Shown piece after piece: positions 28,182 through 35,516 of a DNA stretch of 35,927 nt. The position numbers and the translations under genes were made by a program. The notes under the pieces were generated by a model. It saw only the letters and a list, made by a program, of their open reading frames with translations. It made no database searches and had not been told where the DNA came from. The first letter of the stretch is position 1. Each line of letters starts with the position of its first letter. The stretch is taken from the NCBI GenBank assembly GCA_009780855.1, contig WQZG01000034.1, forward strand, positions 1 to 35,927, written 5' to 3'. The DNA is from Treponema sp. GTDB lineage: Bacteria; Spirochaetota; Spirochaetia; Treponematales; Breznakiellaceae.

Positions 28182-28994
28182 TTAATAAACCGAGAAACTG
28201 TTTCCATAATAATACAGTCCGAGCTTGCGCGCTACACTCCTTGAGCCCGTGTTGTTCCATGAAGTCGTATAAAACGGAAGGGCGCCCAAATCCCTTACCG
28301 CCGCGGCCCAGCCGGCCGTAACGATTGCCGCATACCCACGCCCGCGGTAATCCGGCAGGGTTTCAAGCCCTGCTTCGTGAGCTTTTGGCGAACGGCGGAC
28401 GCTCCTGCACTGGGAAACCAGTCTGCCTTCGATAATCAGGCCGGCGCAGGGTTCGGCAGTATCAATTTCGTCTCTTAGCCATTCAAAGCCTTTTTCTGGT
28501 TTAATTTGGCTGTCCAGTTTGAATTGGTCAATGTTATCGCGTGTTATTAAAATCGAAATCGATTTTTCTGGGCCGGCAAGCCCGCCTGCGCCGGCTTCCG
28601 AGCAGTTCGGTGCCCGCGCGCCGGCTGCTACCAGCCAGCAGGGCCCCGCTGAATATTCTTTTTGTCCCAGCAATTGCAGGTATTTATCCCTGAATTTAGG
28701 CAGGCCGCGGAATTCGGTTTCTTCGCAGTCAAACACCGCGGCCGCAGGTTCGTCTTTGGCGATCTGTTCCAGTTCGGCGGCCAGTGTATCTTCTACATCA
28801 TGCCTGAACCGCACAACAATTTTACCGTCAACTGTGCGTCCCAGATAAAACCTCGGCGCCGGCCTGTGCCCGTCCCACGGTTCATCCAGAGTTAATGTCC
28901 GGCCGTTGGAGTCATAGGTAAAAAGCGCTCCGACCTGGAGATTCATCAGTTCCTGCGGCGAAAGAACAGCGTCTGTTCCGGTATTATTTACCAT
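28182..28994 (-). CDS. GNAT family N-acetyltransferase
   Basis: 270-residue protein whose C-terminal ~110 residues form a GNAT fold. The acetyl-CoA pyrophosphate loop is R217-G-R-G-Y-A in ETLPDYRGRGYAAIVTAGW, and the C-terminal WNNTGSRSVARKLGL helix is typical. The N-terminal ~150 residues are not recognised. It contains a Gly/Ala-rich patch (about 124-142) that looks like an insertion. No clear ribosome binding site is seen. It lies 21 nt after one sulfatase and 45 nt before another inside the same operon. A sugar amine freed by N-desulfation is an attractive but unproven acceptor. Confidence 0.82.
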   Translation of the reverse strand: MVNNTGTDAVLSPQELMNLQVGALFTYDSNGRTLTLDEPWDGHRPAPRFYLGRTVDGKIVVRFRHDVEDTLAAELEQIAKDEPAAAVFDCEETEFRGLPKFRDKYLQLLGQKEYSAGPCWLVAAGARAPNCSEAGAGGLAGPEKSISILITRDNIDQFKLDSQIKPEKGFEWLRDEIDTAEPCAGLIIEGRLVSQCRSVRRSPKAHEAGLETLPDYRGRGYAAIVTAGWAAAVRDLGALPFYTTSWNNTGSRSVARKLGLYYYGNSFSVY

Positions 28995-29015
28995 GCGCTG
29001 CTTACCATAAGTTGT

Positions 29016-30557
29016 TTACCAGGCGGATTTTCTGACAGGCAAAGGATCGGCTGTGCAGGACCAGTGATAAAGCAGCCGTTCAAACATCTGCGCTTTTATT
29101 GGAAGATAATCCGGGTTTTCATAAAGGTTGCAATGCTCGCCGGGATCGTTTTCCAGATCGTATAACTCGCCCGAAGGGAAATGATGTCCGCAGGTATTGG
29201 TGTCATTTGGCGGCTGGCTGTTGGCCGCGGATTTATCTGCTGCGGATTCATCCGCAGCAGACTCACCCGGGCAGAAACTATGAGCGGCAACGAGTTTGTA
29301 TTTATCGGCGCGGACCATCGTGGCGAATGCGTGCGGGCCCGCGTGCCAGGGCATGGCGTTGAGGTATTCGCAGTACACAGACCTATGCGGACTTTCGTTT
29401 TTGCCGTTCAGCATGGAAACCAGAGAATGTCCCTGCATGCCTTCGTAAGCCTGTAGGCCGCACAGTTCCAGCAGAGTCTGCGGCAGATCGTTAAGCTCAA
29501 CAAGGCCGTTTCTGCGTCCGTTTTTAAAATGGTTTTTCCAGTTGATTATTAACGGGACTTTTACCGAACAGTCGTAAAAATGCGGGCCCTTGAGATAGAT
29601 ACCGTGGTCGCCCAGCAGCTCGCCGTGATCGCTCATAAAAATTACTATTGTATTTTCGCGCTGCCCGGTTTGTTCGAGAGCTTCCAGGGCCCGGCCGACT
29701 TCGTGATCGATCTGGTCGCACATGGCCCAGTACGCGGCGCGTATTAACCTGTGTTCGCGATCGGTTATTTTTGGAAACGGGAACCCTGCGTTGTTATTGT
29801 AGGCCTTCTCGTGATCCATTTTTTGCCAGTAAGGTTTTTCCAATTCCTCGCCGGGAACATAAGAGGGCAGGGGGATATTATCCAGGTGTTTTAGATAGGG
29901 CTCCAAATATTCCGGAGGCGGATCAAAAGGATGGTGGGGATCGTAAATGTTTACGCTGAAGAACCACGGTTTGCCGGAATCTTTGCGGGCATTAATAAAA
30001 TCAACCGCCTTATCAATGCACCAGTGCGCCTGCGACTGTTCGCCGGGCATTCCCTTCTGAACCCACCTGGTTTCCGGCAGGTCAGGCGTTGTGTAGGCGG
30101 CGTGGTGAACTTCGTCCAGCCACTTGTAGTATTCGTTATTAAGCCCCCAGCTTTTTCCCGTGTCATGGGACCAGTGGAACTCATCGTAGCCGTCATCAAT
30201 ACGCCGTTCCATTTTTGTGCAGCCGCTTTTGGGATTGCATGCCGAAAGATGAAGTTTCCCGGACAGTCCGCAATAGTAACCGGTGTCATGGAACAGTTTT
30301 GTTACAAGGACTTCTGTGTCCGGAATATCTGCGCCGTTCTGCCTTGTCCCGGATGTAACCGGATAACGGCCGGTAAGGAAACTTCCCCTGCTTGGTGTGC
30401 AGACCGGCGACTGGCAGAACGCGTTTTCAAAAAGAACCGATTCCTTCGCCAGCGAATCAAGAACCGGTGTCTTTACGTATTGGTTCCCGTAACAGCCCAG
30501 AGTGTCCCAGCGCTGCTGATCAGTGCATATCCATAAAATATTCGGTTTTTGTTCCAT
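29016..30557 (-). CDS. Sulfatase (S1 family, Cys-type), cytoplasmic
   Basis: Formylglycine-dependent sulfatase, 513 residues. The active-site motif is C53-T-P-S-R57 followed by GSFLTGRYPV. Metal ligands lie in ICTDQQRWDTLG and IFMSDHGELLGDHG, and KGPHFYDCSVKVPLI supplies the active-site Lys/His region. No signal peptide is present. A low-complexity insert near residues 432-446 contains three ESAAD-like pentapeptides whose DNA folds into a near-perfect hairpin (29236-29261). The ATG has no ribosome binding site; the 13-nt gap from the preceding sulfatase is AT-only and contains TATAAT 5 nt before the ATG. Substrate position is unknown. Confidence 0.93.
   Translation of the reverse strand: MEQKPNILWICTDQQRWDTLGCYGNQYVKTPVLDSLAKESVLFENAFCQSPVCTPSRGSFLTGRYPVTSGTRQNGADIPDTEVLVTKLFHDTGYYCGLSGKLHLSACNPKSGCTKMERRIDDGYDEFHWSHDTGKSWGLNNEYYKWLDEVHHAAYTTPDLPETRWVQKGMPGEQSQAHWCIDKAVDFINARKDSGKPWFFSVNIYDPHHPFDPPPEYLEPYLKHLDNIPLPSYVPGEELEKPYWQKMDHEKAYNNNAGFPFPKITDREHRLIRAAYWAMCDQIDHEVGRALEALEQTGQRENTIVIFMSDHGELLGDHGIYLKGPHFYDCSVKVPLIINWKNHFKNGRRNGLVELNDLPQTLLELCGLQAYEGMQGHSLVSMLNGKNESPHRSVYCEYLNAMPWHAGPHAFATMVRADKYKLVAAHSFCPGESAADESAADKSAANSQPPNDTNTCGHHFPSGELYDLENDPGEHCNLYENPDYLPIKAQMFERLLYHWSCTADPLPVRKSAW
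29220..29264 (-). repeat. Three 15-bp copies forming a perfect hairpin inside a sulfatase
   Basis: Units at 29264-29250, 29249-29235 and 29234-29220 encode ESAAD, ESAAD and KSAAN with different synonymous codons. Between the first two, 12-bp perfect inverted arms (TCTGCTGCGGAT at 29236-29247 and ATCCGCAGCAGA at 29250-29261) enclose a 2-nt loop. Confidence 0.85.
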
Positions 30558-30570
30558 AATTTATTATATT

Positions 30571-32088
30571 TTATTTATGGAAATCCTGAAACCACCATCC
30601 TTTGGGGTGTGCCTTGTAATGGTATCGTCTCCTGGGCGCCGGGATTGGATCCATTGCACGCATGATTGCCGCGTTTAATTCAGTAAGCATTTCGGCTTTA
30701 ACTGTTACAAAAGAAAGATCGTTAAATAGATTTTTTACTTCCATGGGATCGGTTTCCAGATCGTAAAGGTACCCATTGCCGAGCATGTCAACCTGGATCT
30801 TATACCTGCCCCTGCGGACCATTCTGACCTGTCCGCACTGGGTCCAGGAATCAAGGCAGTCAAAAGTAAGCGGCGGACCGCCGTCATTATATTTTTTACA
30901 CGCGCCTTCTTCAACCAAATCAAGGCTGTCCTGTTCGTCCCAATAAAGTCCGCCGTATCCGCTTTCAGAGTAAGCGGTTTCGTATTCTTTTTGCGGATAT
31001 TTTTCGCCGCCAAGAATCGGCAGAATTGATTTTCCCTGAACACCAAAAGGAATTTCGGCGCCTAGCATATCGCAGATGGTCGGCAGTATATCGACTATGT
31101 TAACACATGCGTTTTTGATTCTTCCCTGGGCTTTAACGCCGGGCCCTTTCCAGATAAAAGGAATCCTTGTTAATACTTCCGGCAGTTCCGGGCCTTTGCG
31201 GATTAAACCGTATTCCCCGACAAAGTCTCCGTGATCGGACAAATAGAGAACAACCGTATTGTCCAATAAATTACGGGACTGTAAACCTTCGATCATGCGT
31301 TTGAACTGATCGTCTATCAACCGCAGCATTCCGTAATAATTGGATCTGGCGCGCAGTATGCGTTTGTCAATTTGGGGACCCAGTACTTTCTCCCAGACCC
31401 CGCGTATCCAGCTGAATTTATGTCCCTTGTTTTCCAAATCCTTCGGGCCGGTATTGATCGGCGGCAGCTTGTCCGGTGGGAACATATCGAAATACGGCGC
31501 CGGAACCTGGTAGGGATTATGGGGCTCGGCAAAACTGAGCCACAGGAAAAATGGTTTGTCCGCCGGTTTTTTATCAAGGAAATCCAGCGCCGCGGATACG
31601 TTCCTGTACGGATGCTGAACTTCAACCCCGCCCGGCGACGGTACATGCATTTCCATGTGCCGGGTATTGTCCATAAAACTGACGAATTCTTTTTCCGCGT
31701 CAGTGGAAGGAGTCCAGTTCCCTTCGCGGCCCAGGTGCCCGGATGTCTGCGCGTAATCAAAATCACCGGGATGACGGTGGGAATGATTCTTGCCGCACAG
31801 CGCTGTCGCGTAACCTGAACTTTTAAAAAGATCCAGTAAATCTGATGTGTACAATGCGTCTTCGCCGTTGTGGTTGGTGCGGGCCCTGTGGGACTGCGGA
31901 TACCGGCCTGTGAACATGCTTACCCGCGCGGGCAGGCAGGTCGGATTGGGCGTGTAGGCGCAATCGAAATCCGCGCCGCCGCTGCTCCACGCGTCCAGGA
32001 AAGGCATTGTATCCAGAGGAAAGCCCCGGCTCCTGCGCAGATCGGCGCGCTGCTGGTCTGTCATCATAATCAGGAAATTTGGTTTCAT
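30571..32088 (-). CDS. Sulfatase (S1 family, Cys-type), cytoplasmic
   Basis: Formylglycine-dependent sulfatase, 505 residues. The active-site motif is C51-L-P-A-R55 with VSMFTGRYPQSH after it. Metal ligands are in IMMTDQQRADLRR and LYLSDHGDFVGEYG. No signal peptide is present. It ends in an aromatic and basic tail (PKGWWFQDFHK). AAAGGA 8 nt before the ATG overlaps the stop codon of the sulfatase 12 nt upstream, so the pair is tightly coupled. It is clearly diverged from the other five, so this is not a recent duplication. Confidence 0.93.
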   Translation of the reverse strand: MKPNFLIMMTDQQRADLRRSRGFPLDTMPFLDAWSSGGADFDCAYTPNPTCLPARVSMFTGRYPQSHRARTNHNGEDALYTSDLLDLFKSSGYATALCGKNHSHRHPGDFDYAQTSGHLGREGNWTPSTDAEKEFVSFMDNTRHMEMHVPSPGGVEVQHPYRNVSAALDFLDKKPADKPFFLWLSFAEPHNPYQVPAPYFDMFPPDKLPPINTGPKDLENKGHKFSWIRGVWEKVLGPQIDKRILRARSNYYGMLRLIDDQFKRMIEGLQSRNLLDNTVVLYLSDHGDFVGEYGLIRKGPELPEVLTRIPFIWKGPGVKAQGRIKNACVNIVDILPTICDMLGAEIPFGVQGKSILPILGGEKYPQKEYETAYSESGYGGLYWDEQDSLDLVEEGACKKYNDGGPPLTFDCLDSWTQCGQVRMVRRGRYKIQVDMLGNGYLYDLETDPMEVKNLFNDLSFVTVKAEMLTELNAAIMRAMDPIPAPRRRYHYKAHPKGWWFQDFHK

Positions 32089-32100
32089 GTTTGTTATCCT

Positions 32101-33531
32101 TTAAACCAATTGTTTGATTAAACTCTGGGCCGGATGCCACAACAGGGGATCTTCGGGATGTACGGCATTTCCCCATTTTTGCATTATTGCCCGCTGCATT
32201 GATTTATTTTCTTCCCTCTTAAGCAAATCCTGCGGATTCCAGTCTTTGTTCAGCAGTTCTTTTAACCCGCCGGCAATGTCTTTATGTTCATTTATAACAT
32301 TGGTTAATTCGTACGGATCGTCTTCCGCGTTAAAAAACAGGTCCTGCTCTTCGTAGCCCAGGTATGAAATAAGTTTCCATTTACCGTATCTTACCATCCG
32401 GCCCGGAACATTTTTATTGTAAGCATTATCAACATACTCGCAGTATATTGGTCTTTGTTTTTCGTTTTCCGCGTGCGGGCCGTGCAGATAGGGGACCAGG
32501 CTGATTCCGTCAATCCCGGATAACGGCTCGGCATTTGACAGTTCGCAGATGGTTGGCGCTATATCGCAAATGCTTGCCGCAGACGCGATTTTTTTGCCTT
32601 TATCAACGCCGCAGCCGCTGATTACCAGCGGTATACGCGAGGAGGTTTCATAAAAAGTCTGCTTGCCGAAAATTTTGCGTTCGCCGGTTTGATCCCCGTG
32701 ATCTGAAGTGTAAATTACAATGCCCTCCCTGCGGTAAGCGGCCAAAAAATTATTCCACGCGTCAAGAATTTTTTTTATTTCCCTGTCCATATATTCAATC
32801 ATCGCGTAATAATCGGCGCGTATATCCAGAATGGTTTCATCGGAGGCTTCCTGTTCCTTGTGCCGTACAACATCATGTCTGTAATTGGGCTCGTGCCGGC
32901 TGGTTTCCGGCAGGCTGACTTTATCCCTGTAATAATCGAACAGATCCGCCGGCGCGAAATACGGAAAATGCGGTCCGTAAAAACCGACAGTCATCATAAG
33001 CGGCTTGTCAATGTTTTCCGTTAAATATCCGGCTGCCCGGTTTGTCACGCAGGAATCATAATCAAGCACCGGATTGTAGCCTTTGCCGTATCTGTCCAGG
33101 CAGTGACGGTAACCCATTAGCGGTGCGTAAGCGCCCAGCCGCTGTTTTGATTCGCCGGGATATTTATGCAGAATGTCTCCGAATATCCTTTTGGTAAAGC
33201 CGTGGTACTGATCCTCGCCGACAAAATGCATCCGGCCGCACAAAACAGTCTCGTAACCGGCAATGGCGGCGGCATGGGCATATGTCGGCTGGCCGCTGTC
33301 GAATCTGTCTCCGTTGGAAAAGACATTCAGTTTCGACGGCATGATCCCGGTAACCAGCGAGGCCCTTGCCGGTACGCATAACGGGCATGAAGTATAGGCT
33401 GCGCTGAATATTGTTCCCGCTGCCGCGAGCCTGTCAAGGTTTGGGGTGCGTACAATTTTATCTCCCATAAAACCGCTGCAGAACGCTGTGTGCTGATCGC
33501 TGACAATCATTAAAATATCCGGGCCGGCCAT
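32101..33531 (-). CDS. Sulfatase (S1 family, Cys-type), cytoplasmic; first gene of the operon
   Basis: Formylglycine-dependent sulfatase, 476 residues from the chosen start. The active-site motif is C52-V-P-A-R56 with ASLVTGIMPSKL following. Metal ligands are in IVSDQHTAF and IYTSDHGDQTGERK. No signal peptide is present. I prefer the ATG at 33531 because GGAG (33541-33544) is 9 nt upstream and the protein then begins MAGPDILMIVSDQ. The in-frame ATG at 33546 overlaps that GGAG and has only A/T ahead of it. It is the promoter-proximal gene of the eleven-gene sulfatase/transport operon and divergent from the 99-residue gene. Confidence 0.93.
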   Translation of the reverse strand: MAGPDILMIVSDQHTAFCSGFMGDKIVRTPNLDRLAAAGTIFSAAYTSCPLCVPARASLVTGIMPSKLNVFSNGDRFDSGQPTYAHAAAIAGYETVLCGRMHFVGEDQYHGFTKRIFGDILHKYPGESKQRLGAYAPLMGYRHCLDRYGKGYNPVLDYDSCVTNRAAGYLTENIDKPLMMTVGFYGPHFPYFAPADLFDYYRDKVSLPETSRHEPNYRHDVVRHKEQEASDETILDIRADYYAMIEYMDREIKKILDAWNNFLAAYRREGIVIYTSDHGDQTGERKIFGKQTFYETSSRIPLVISGCGVDKGKKIASAASICDIAPTICELSNAEPLSGIDGISLVPYLHGPHAENEKQRPIYCEYVDNAYNKNVPGRMVRYGKWKLISYLGYEEQDLFFNAEDDPYELTNVINEHKDIAGGLKELLNKDWNPQDLLKREENKSMQRAIMQKWGNAVHPEDPLLWHPAQSLIKQLV

Positions 33532-33546
33532 CCTGTTTTTCTCCAT

Positions 33547-33612
33547 TTAATTATGTTAATATAGATAATGTTAATATAAAATGATAATTGTTTAAAGAAG
33601 GAGTGACGCTGT
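33547..33612. promoter_or_regulatory. Divergent promoter region of the sulfatase locus
   Basis: 66 bp, almost entirely A/T. It contains an 11-bp direct repeat ATGTTAATATA at 33553-33563 and 33568-33578 (15-bp period) and several -10-like hexamers on both strands (GATAAT at 33583-33588 on +). AAGGAG at 33597-33602 serves the rightward gene. A regulator binding the direct repeats could control both directions. Exact promoters are not assignable by eye. Confidence 0.45.
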
Positions 33613-33912
33613 ATGGCAGGAGAAAAATTATTTATCGATAAAACAGAATTGGTCGCGGGATTTATACGGGGAAAGAAATTCGTAACAGCCAATCTGACCT
33701 GCGAAAATATTATCTCAGTTTCCATAGAGCCCTGCAAAACAGGTTTATTCAAAAACAAACCGGATGAACGCATTGTCATTGCGAGCGGAAAATTAAACGA
33801 ACCCATTATTTATTACCGCCATACCGAAAAAAAGTTTTTTGACAGTTATGCCAAAGATATTGAAAAATTCTGTAAAGACAACAATATATCATTCCGCAAG
33901 AATGTTGAATGA
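33613..33912 (+). CDS. Small conserved-looking protein of unknown function
   Basis: Ninety-nine residues, no signal peptide or membrane segment. Strand-rich N-terminal two thirds (KLFIDKTELVAGFIRGKKF, NIISVSIEP, ERIVIASGKLNEPIIYY) followed by one C-terminal helix (KKFFDSYAKDIEKFCKDN) suggest a small pleckstrin-homology-like fold, but this is inference from pattern only. AAGGAG is 10-11 nt before the ATG. It lies between the divergent sulfatase promoter region and the plus-strand sulfatase. Its stop codon sits within a 14-bp tandem duplication (33904-33931). Confidence 0.75.
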   Translation: MAGEKLFIDKTELVAGFIRGKKFVTANLTCENIISVSIEPCKTGLFKNKPDERIVIASGKLNEPIIYYRHTEKKFFDSYAKDIEKFCKDNNISFRKNVE

Positions 33913-33931
33913 TGATTGTTGAATGATTATT
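33904..33931 (+). repeat. 14-bp tandem duplication spanning a stop codon and supplying a -35 box
   Basis: GTTGAATGATGATT (33904-33917) is repeated at 33918-33931 with one mismatch. The first copy contains the TGA of the 99-residue gene. The second contains TTGAAT (33919-33924), placed 17 nt before TATAAT. Confidence 0.85.
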
Positions 33932-33947
33932 GCCTAAAAAGTATAAT
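33919..33947 (+). promoter_or_regulatory. Promoter of the plus-strand sulfatase, predicted leaderless
   Basis: TTGAAT (33919-33924), 17-nt spacer, perfect TATAAT (33942-33947). The ATG at 33954 follows after 6 nt, so transcription should start at or within a base or two of the ATG. No ribosome binding site precedes that ATG. Confidence 0.65.
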
Positions 33948-33953
33948 TCCGTC

Positions 33954-35474
33954 ATGAAAACTATTTTTATCATGATGGATTCCCTTAACCGCCATTACCT
34001 GAACCTGTACGGCGATAACCGTATACCCACGCCGAATATCGATCGCATCGCCGCAAAAGGCGTCATTTTTGATAACCATTATTCCGGTTCCCTGCCCTGC
34101 ATGCCGGCGCGTCGCGAGCTTATGACCGGCCGTTACAATTTTCTTGAAGCGCCCTGGGGTCCAATCGAACCCTGGGATGACTGCCTGCCGGTTGAATTGA
34201 GAACCCAGAAGAAAACTTACAGCCACCTAATTACGGATCATTATCATTATTTCCACGACCGCGGCGACGGCTACCAAAATTTGTTTAACTCGTGGGAATT
34301 TGAACGCGGCCAGGAAGCCGATGCCTGGCATCCGCTTGTCGCGGAACCTGATACACCGAACTTCCGCGGGAGAAACCGCAGGCAGTACTGGGCTAACCGT
34401 CAGTTTATGAATTCCGAACGCGATGAAGATTATTCAACGCCCCGCTGTTTTATGCGTGCAATGGAATTCCTTGACAAAAACGGTAAGGAAGACAATTGGC
34501 ATCTTCATCTGGAAGTCTTTGATCCGCACGAGCCGTTTGACGCTCCAAAAAAATATCTGCAAAAATTTAATGACACCTGGGACAACCGGTATCTTTTTAA
34601 CTGGCCCGAATACCAGGCTGTCTCGAAAGAAGAAGGCCCGCAGGCAATTGCGCATATCCGCAGCCAATACGCGGCGGCGCTGACCATGGCCGATACATGG
34701 CTTGGAAAATTCATCGATAAAATGGATGAACTTGATTTATGGAAAGATACCTGTGTAATATTCTCGACCGATCATGGCCATCTTCTCGGAGAGCACGGTT
34801 ATTGGGCTAAAAATTACATGTTTGATTACCAGGAGCTGGCACACATACCGCTGATAATTCATTTGCCGCAAACAGCAGCTCAATCTGCGCCGCAGGCCCA
34901 TCAGACCAAAATAGCCGGGCGCGTAACCGCCCTTACCGCCGCCATAGACATAATGCCGACTATTATGGAAATGCACGGCGCGGTTTTGCCTAAAGATGTG
35001 CACGGTAAATCCCTTCTCCATTTGCTGGAGAAAGACGCGGCGCGTCACGATGTGTCACATCAAGATGCGTTGCATCACGATGCGGTTTTGTACGGTTATT
35101 TTGGCAAGGATATTAACATGACCGACGGCCGCTATACCTACTGCCGCCAGCCGCTTGAAAATTCAGTCGCCCATCATTACACACTTATGCCCGGCGTACC
35201 AAAAATCCGCGAACAATTGGAAAGACTGCAAAAAGCAAAGACCGGCAGGTTCCTCAAGCACTGCCATGATATTCCCCATCTGGACATTGAGGTCCCGTCA
35301 CACAGACACGCTGACGCTCCGGACTTTAATCCCATCTACGATGTGTCCGTTGATCCGCGCCAGGAGAAACCAATCCATGACAATGCCCTTGAACAAAAAC
35401 TAGCCGCCAAAATGAAGGAGCTGATGGTAAGATATGATGCCCCTGTTTCCCAGTTTGTACGTGTCGGACTTTAA
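33954..35474 (+). CDS. Sulfatase (S1 family, Cys-type), cytoplasmic
   Basis: Formylglycine-dependent sulfatase, 506 residues. The active-site motif is C49-M-P-A-R53 followed by RELMTGRYNF. Metal ligands are in IFIMMDSLNRHYL and IFSTDHGHLLGEHG. The N-terminal Asp is followed by Ser, unlike the DQ or DD of the other five, so it belongs to another S1 subfamily. No signal peptide is present. I chose the ATG at 33954; an in-frame TTG at 33930 would add eight unrelated residues and lies between the -35 and -10 boxes. Three in-frame 15-bp copies (35043-35087) add a His/Asp-rich stretch near residues 364-378. It is divergent from the main operon. Confidence 0.93.
   Translation: MKTIFIMMDSLNRHYLNLYGDNRIPTPNIDRIAAKGVIFDNHYSGSLPCMPARRELMTGRYNFLEAPWGPIEPWDDCLPVELRTQKKTYSHLITDHYHYFHDRGDGYQNLFNSWEFERGQEADAWHPLVAEPDTPNFRGRNRRQYWANRQFMNSERDEDYSTPRCFMRAMEFLDKNGKEDNWHLHLEVFDPHEPFDAPKKYLQKFNDTWDNRYLFNWPEYQAVSKEEGPQAIAHIRSQYAAALTMADTWLGKFIDKMDELDLWKDTCVIFSTDHGHLLGEHGYWAKNYMFDYQELAHIPLIIHLPQTAAQSAPQAHQTKIAGRVTALTAAIDIMPTIMEMHGAVLPKDVHGKSLLHLLEKDAARHDVSHQDALHHDAVLYGYFGKDINMTDGRYTYCRQPLENSVAHHYTLMPGVPKIREQLERLQKAKTGRFLKHCHDIPHLDIEVPSHRHADAPDFNPIYDVSVDPRQEKPIHDNALEQKLAAKMKELMVRYDAPVSQFVRVGL
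35043..35087 (+). repeat. Three 15-bp tandem copies in the plus-strand sulfatase
   Basis: Units at 35043-35057, 35058-35072 and 35073-35087 encode RHDVS, HQDAL and HHDAV, a His/Asp-rich insert between the catalytic domain and the C-terminal subdomain. Confidence 0.8.
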
Positions 35475-35516
35475 ACGAAGCCATGCGGTTATTAGATACA
35501 AATATGGGTTTTAAAA

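Noticed and set aside
29931-30536. 201-residue open frame antisense to a sulfatase
   Set aside because: Shadow of the real gene; the minus-strand frame carries all sulfatase motifs.
19712-35474. Recent tandem amplification of one sulfatase gene
   Set aside because: The six proteins differ widely outside the catalytic motifs, including the metal-ligand context, so they are old, distinct subfamilies.
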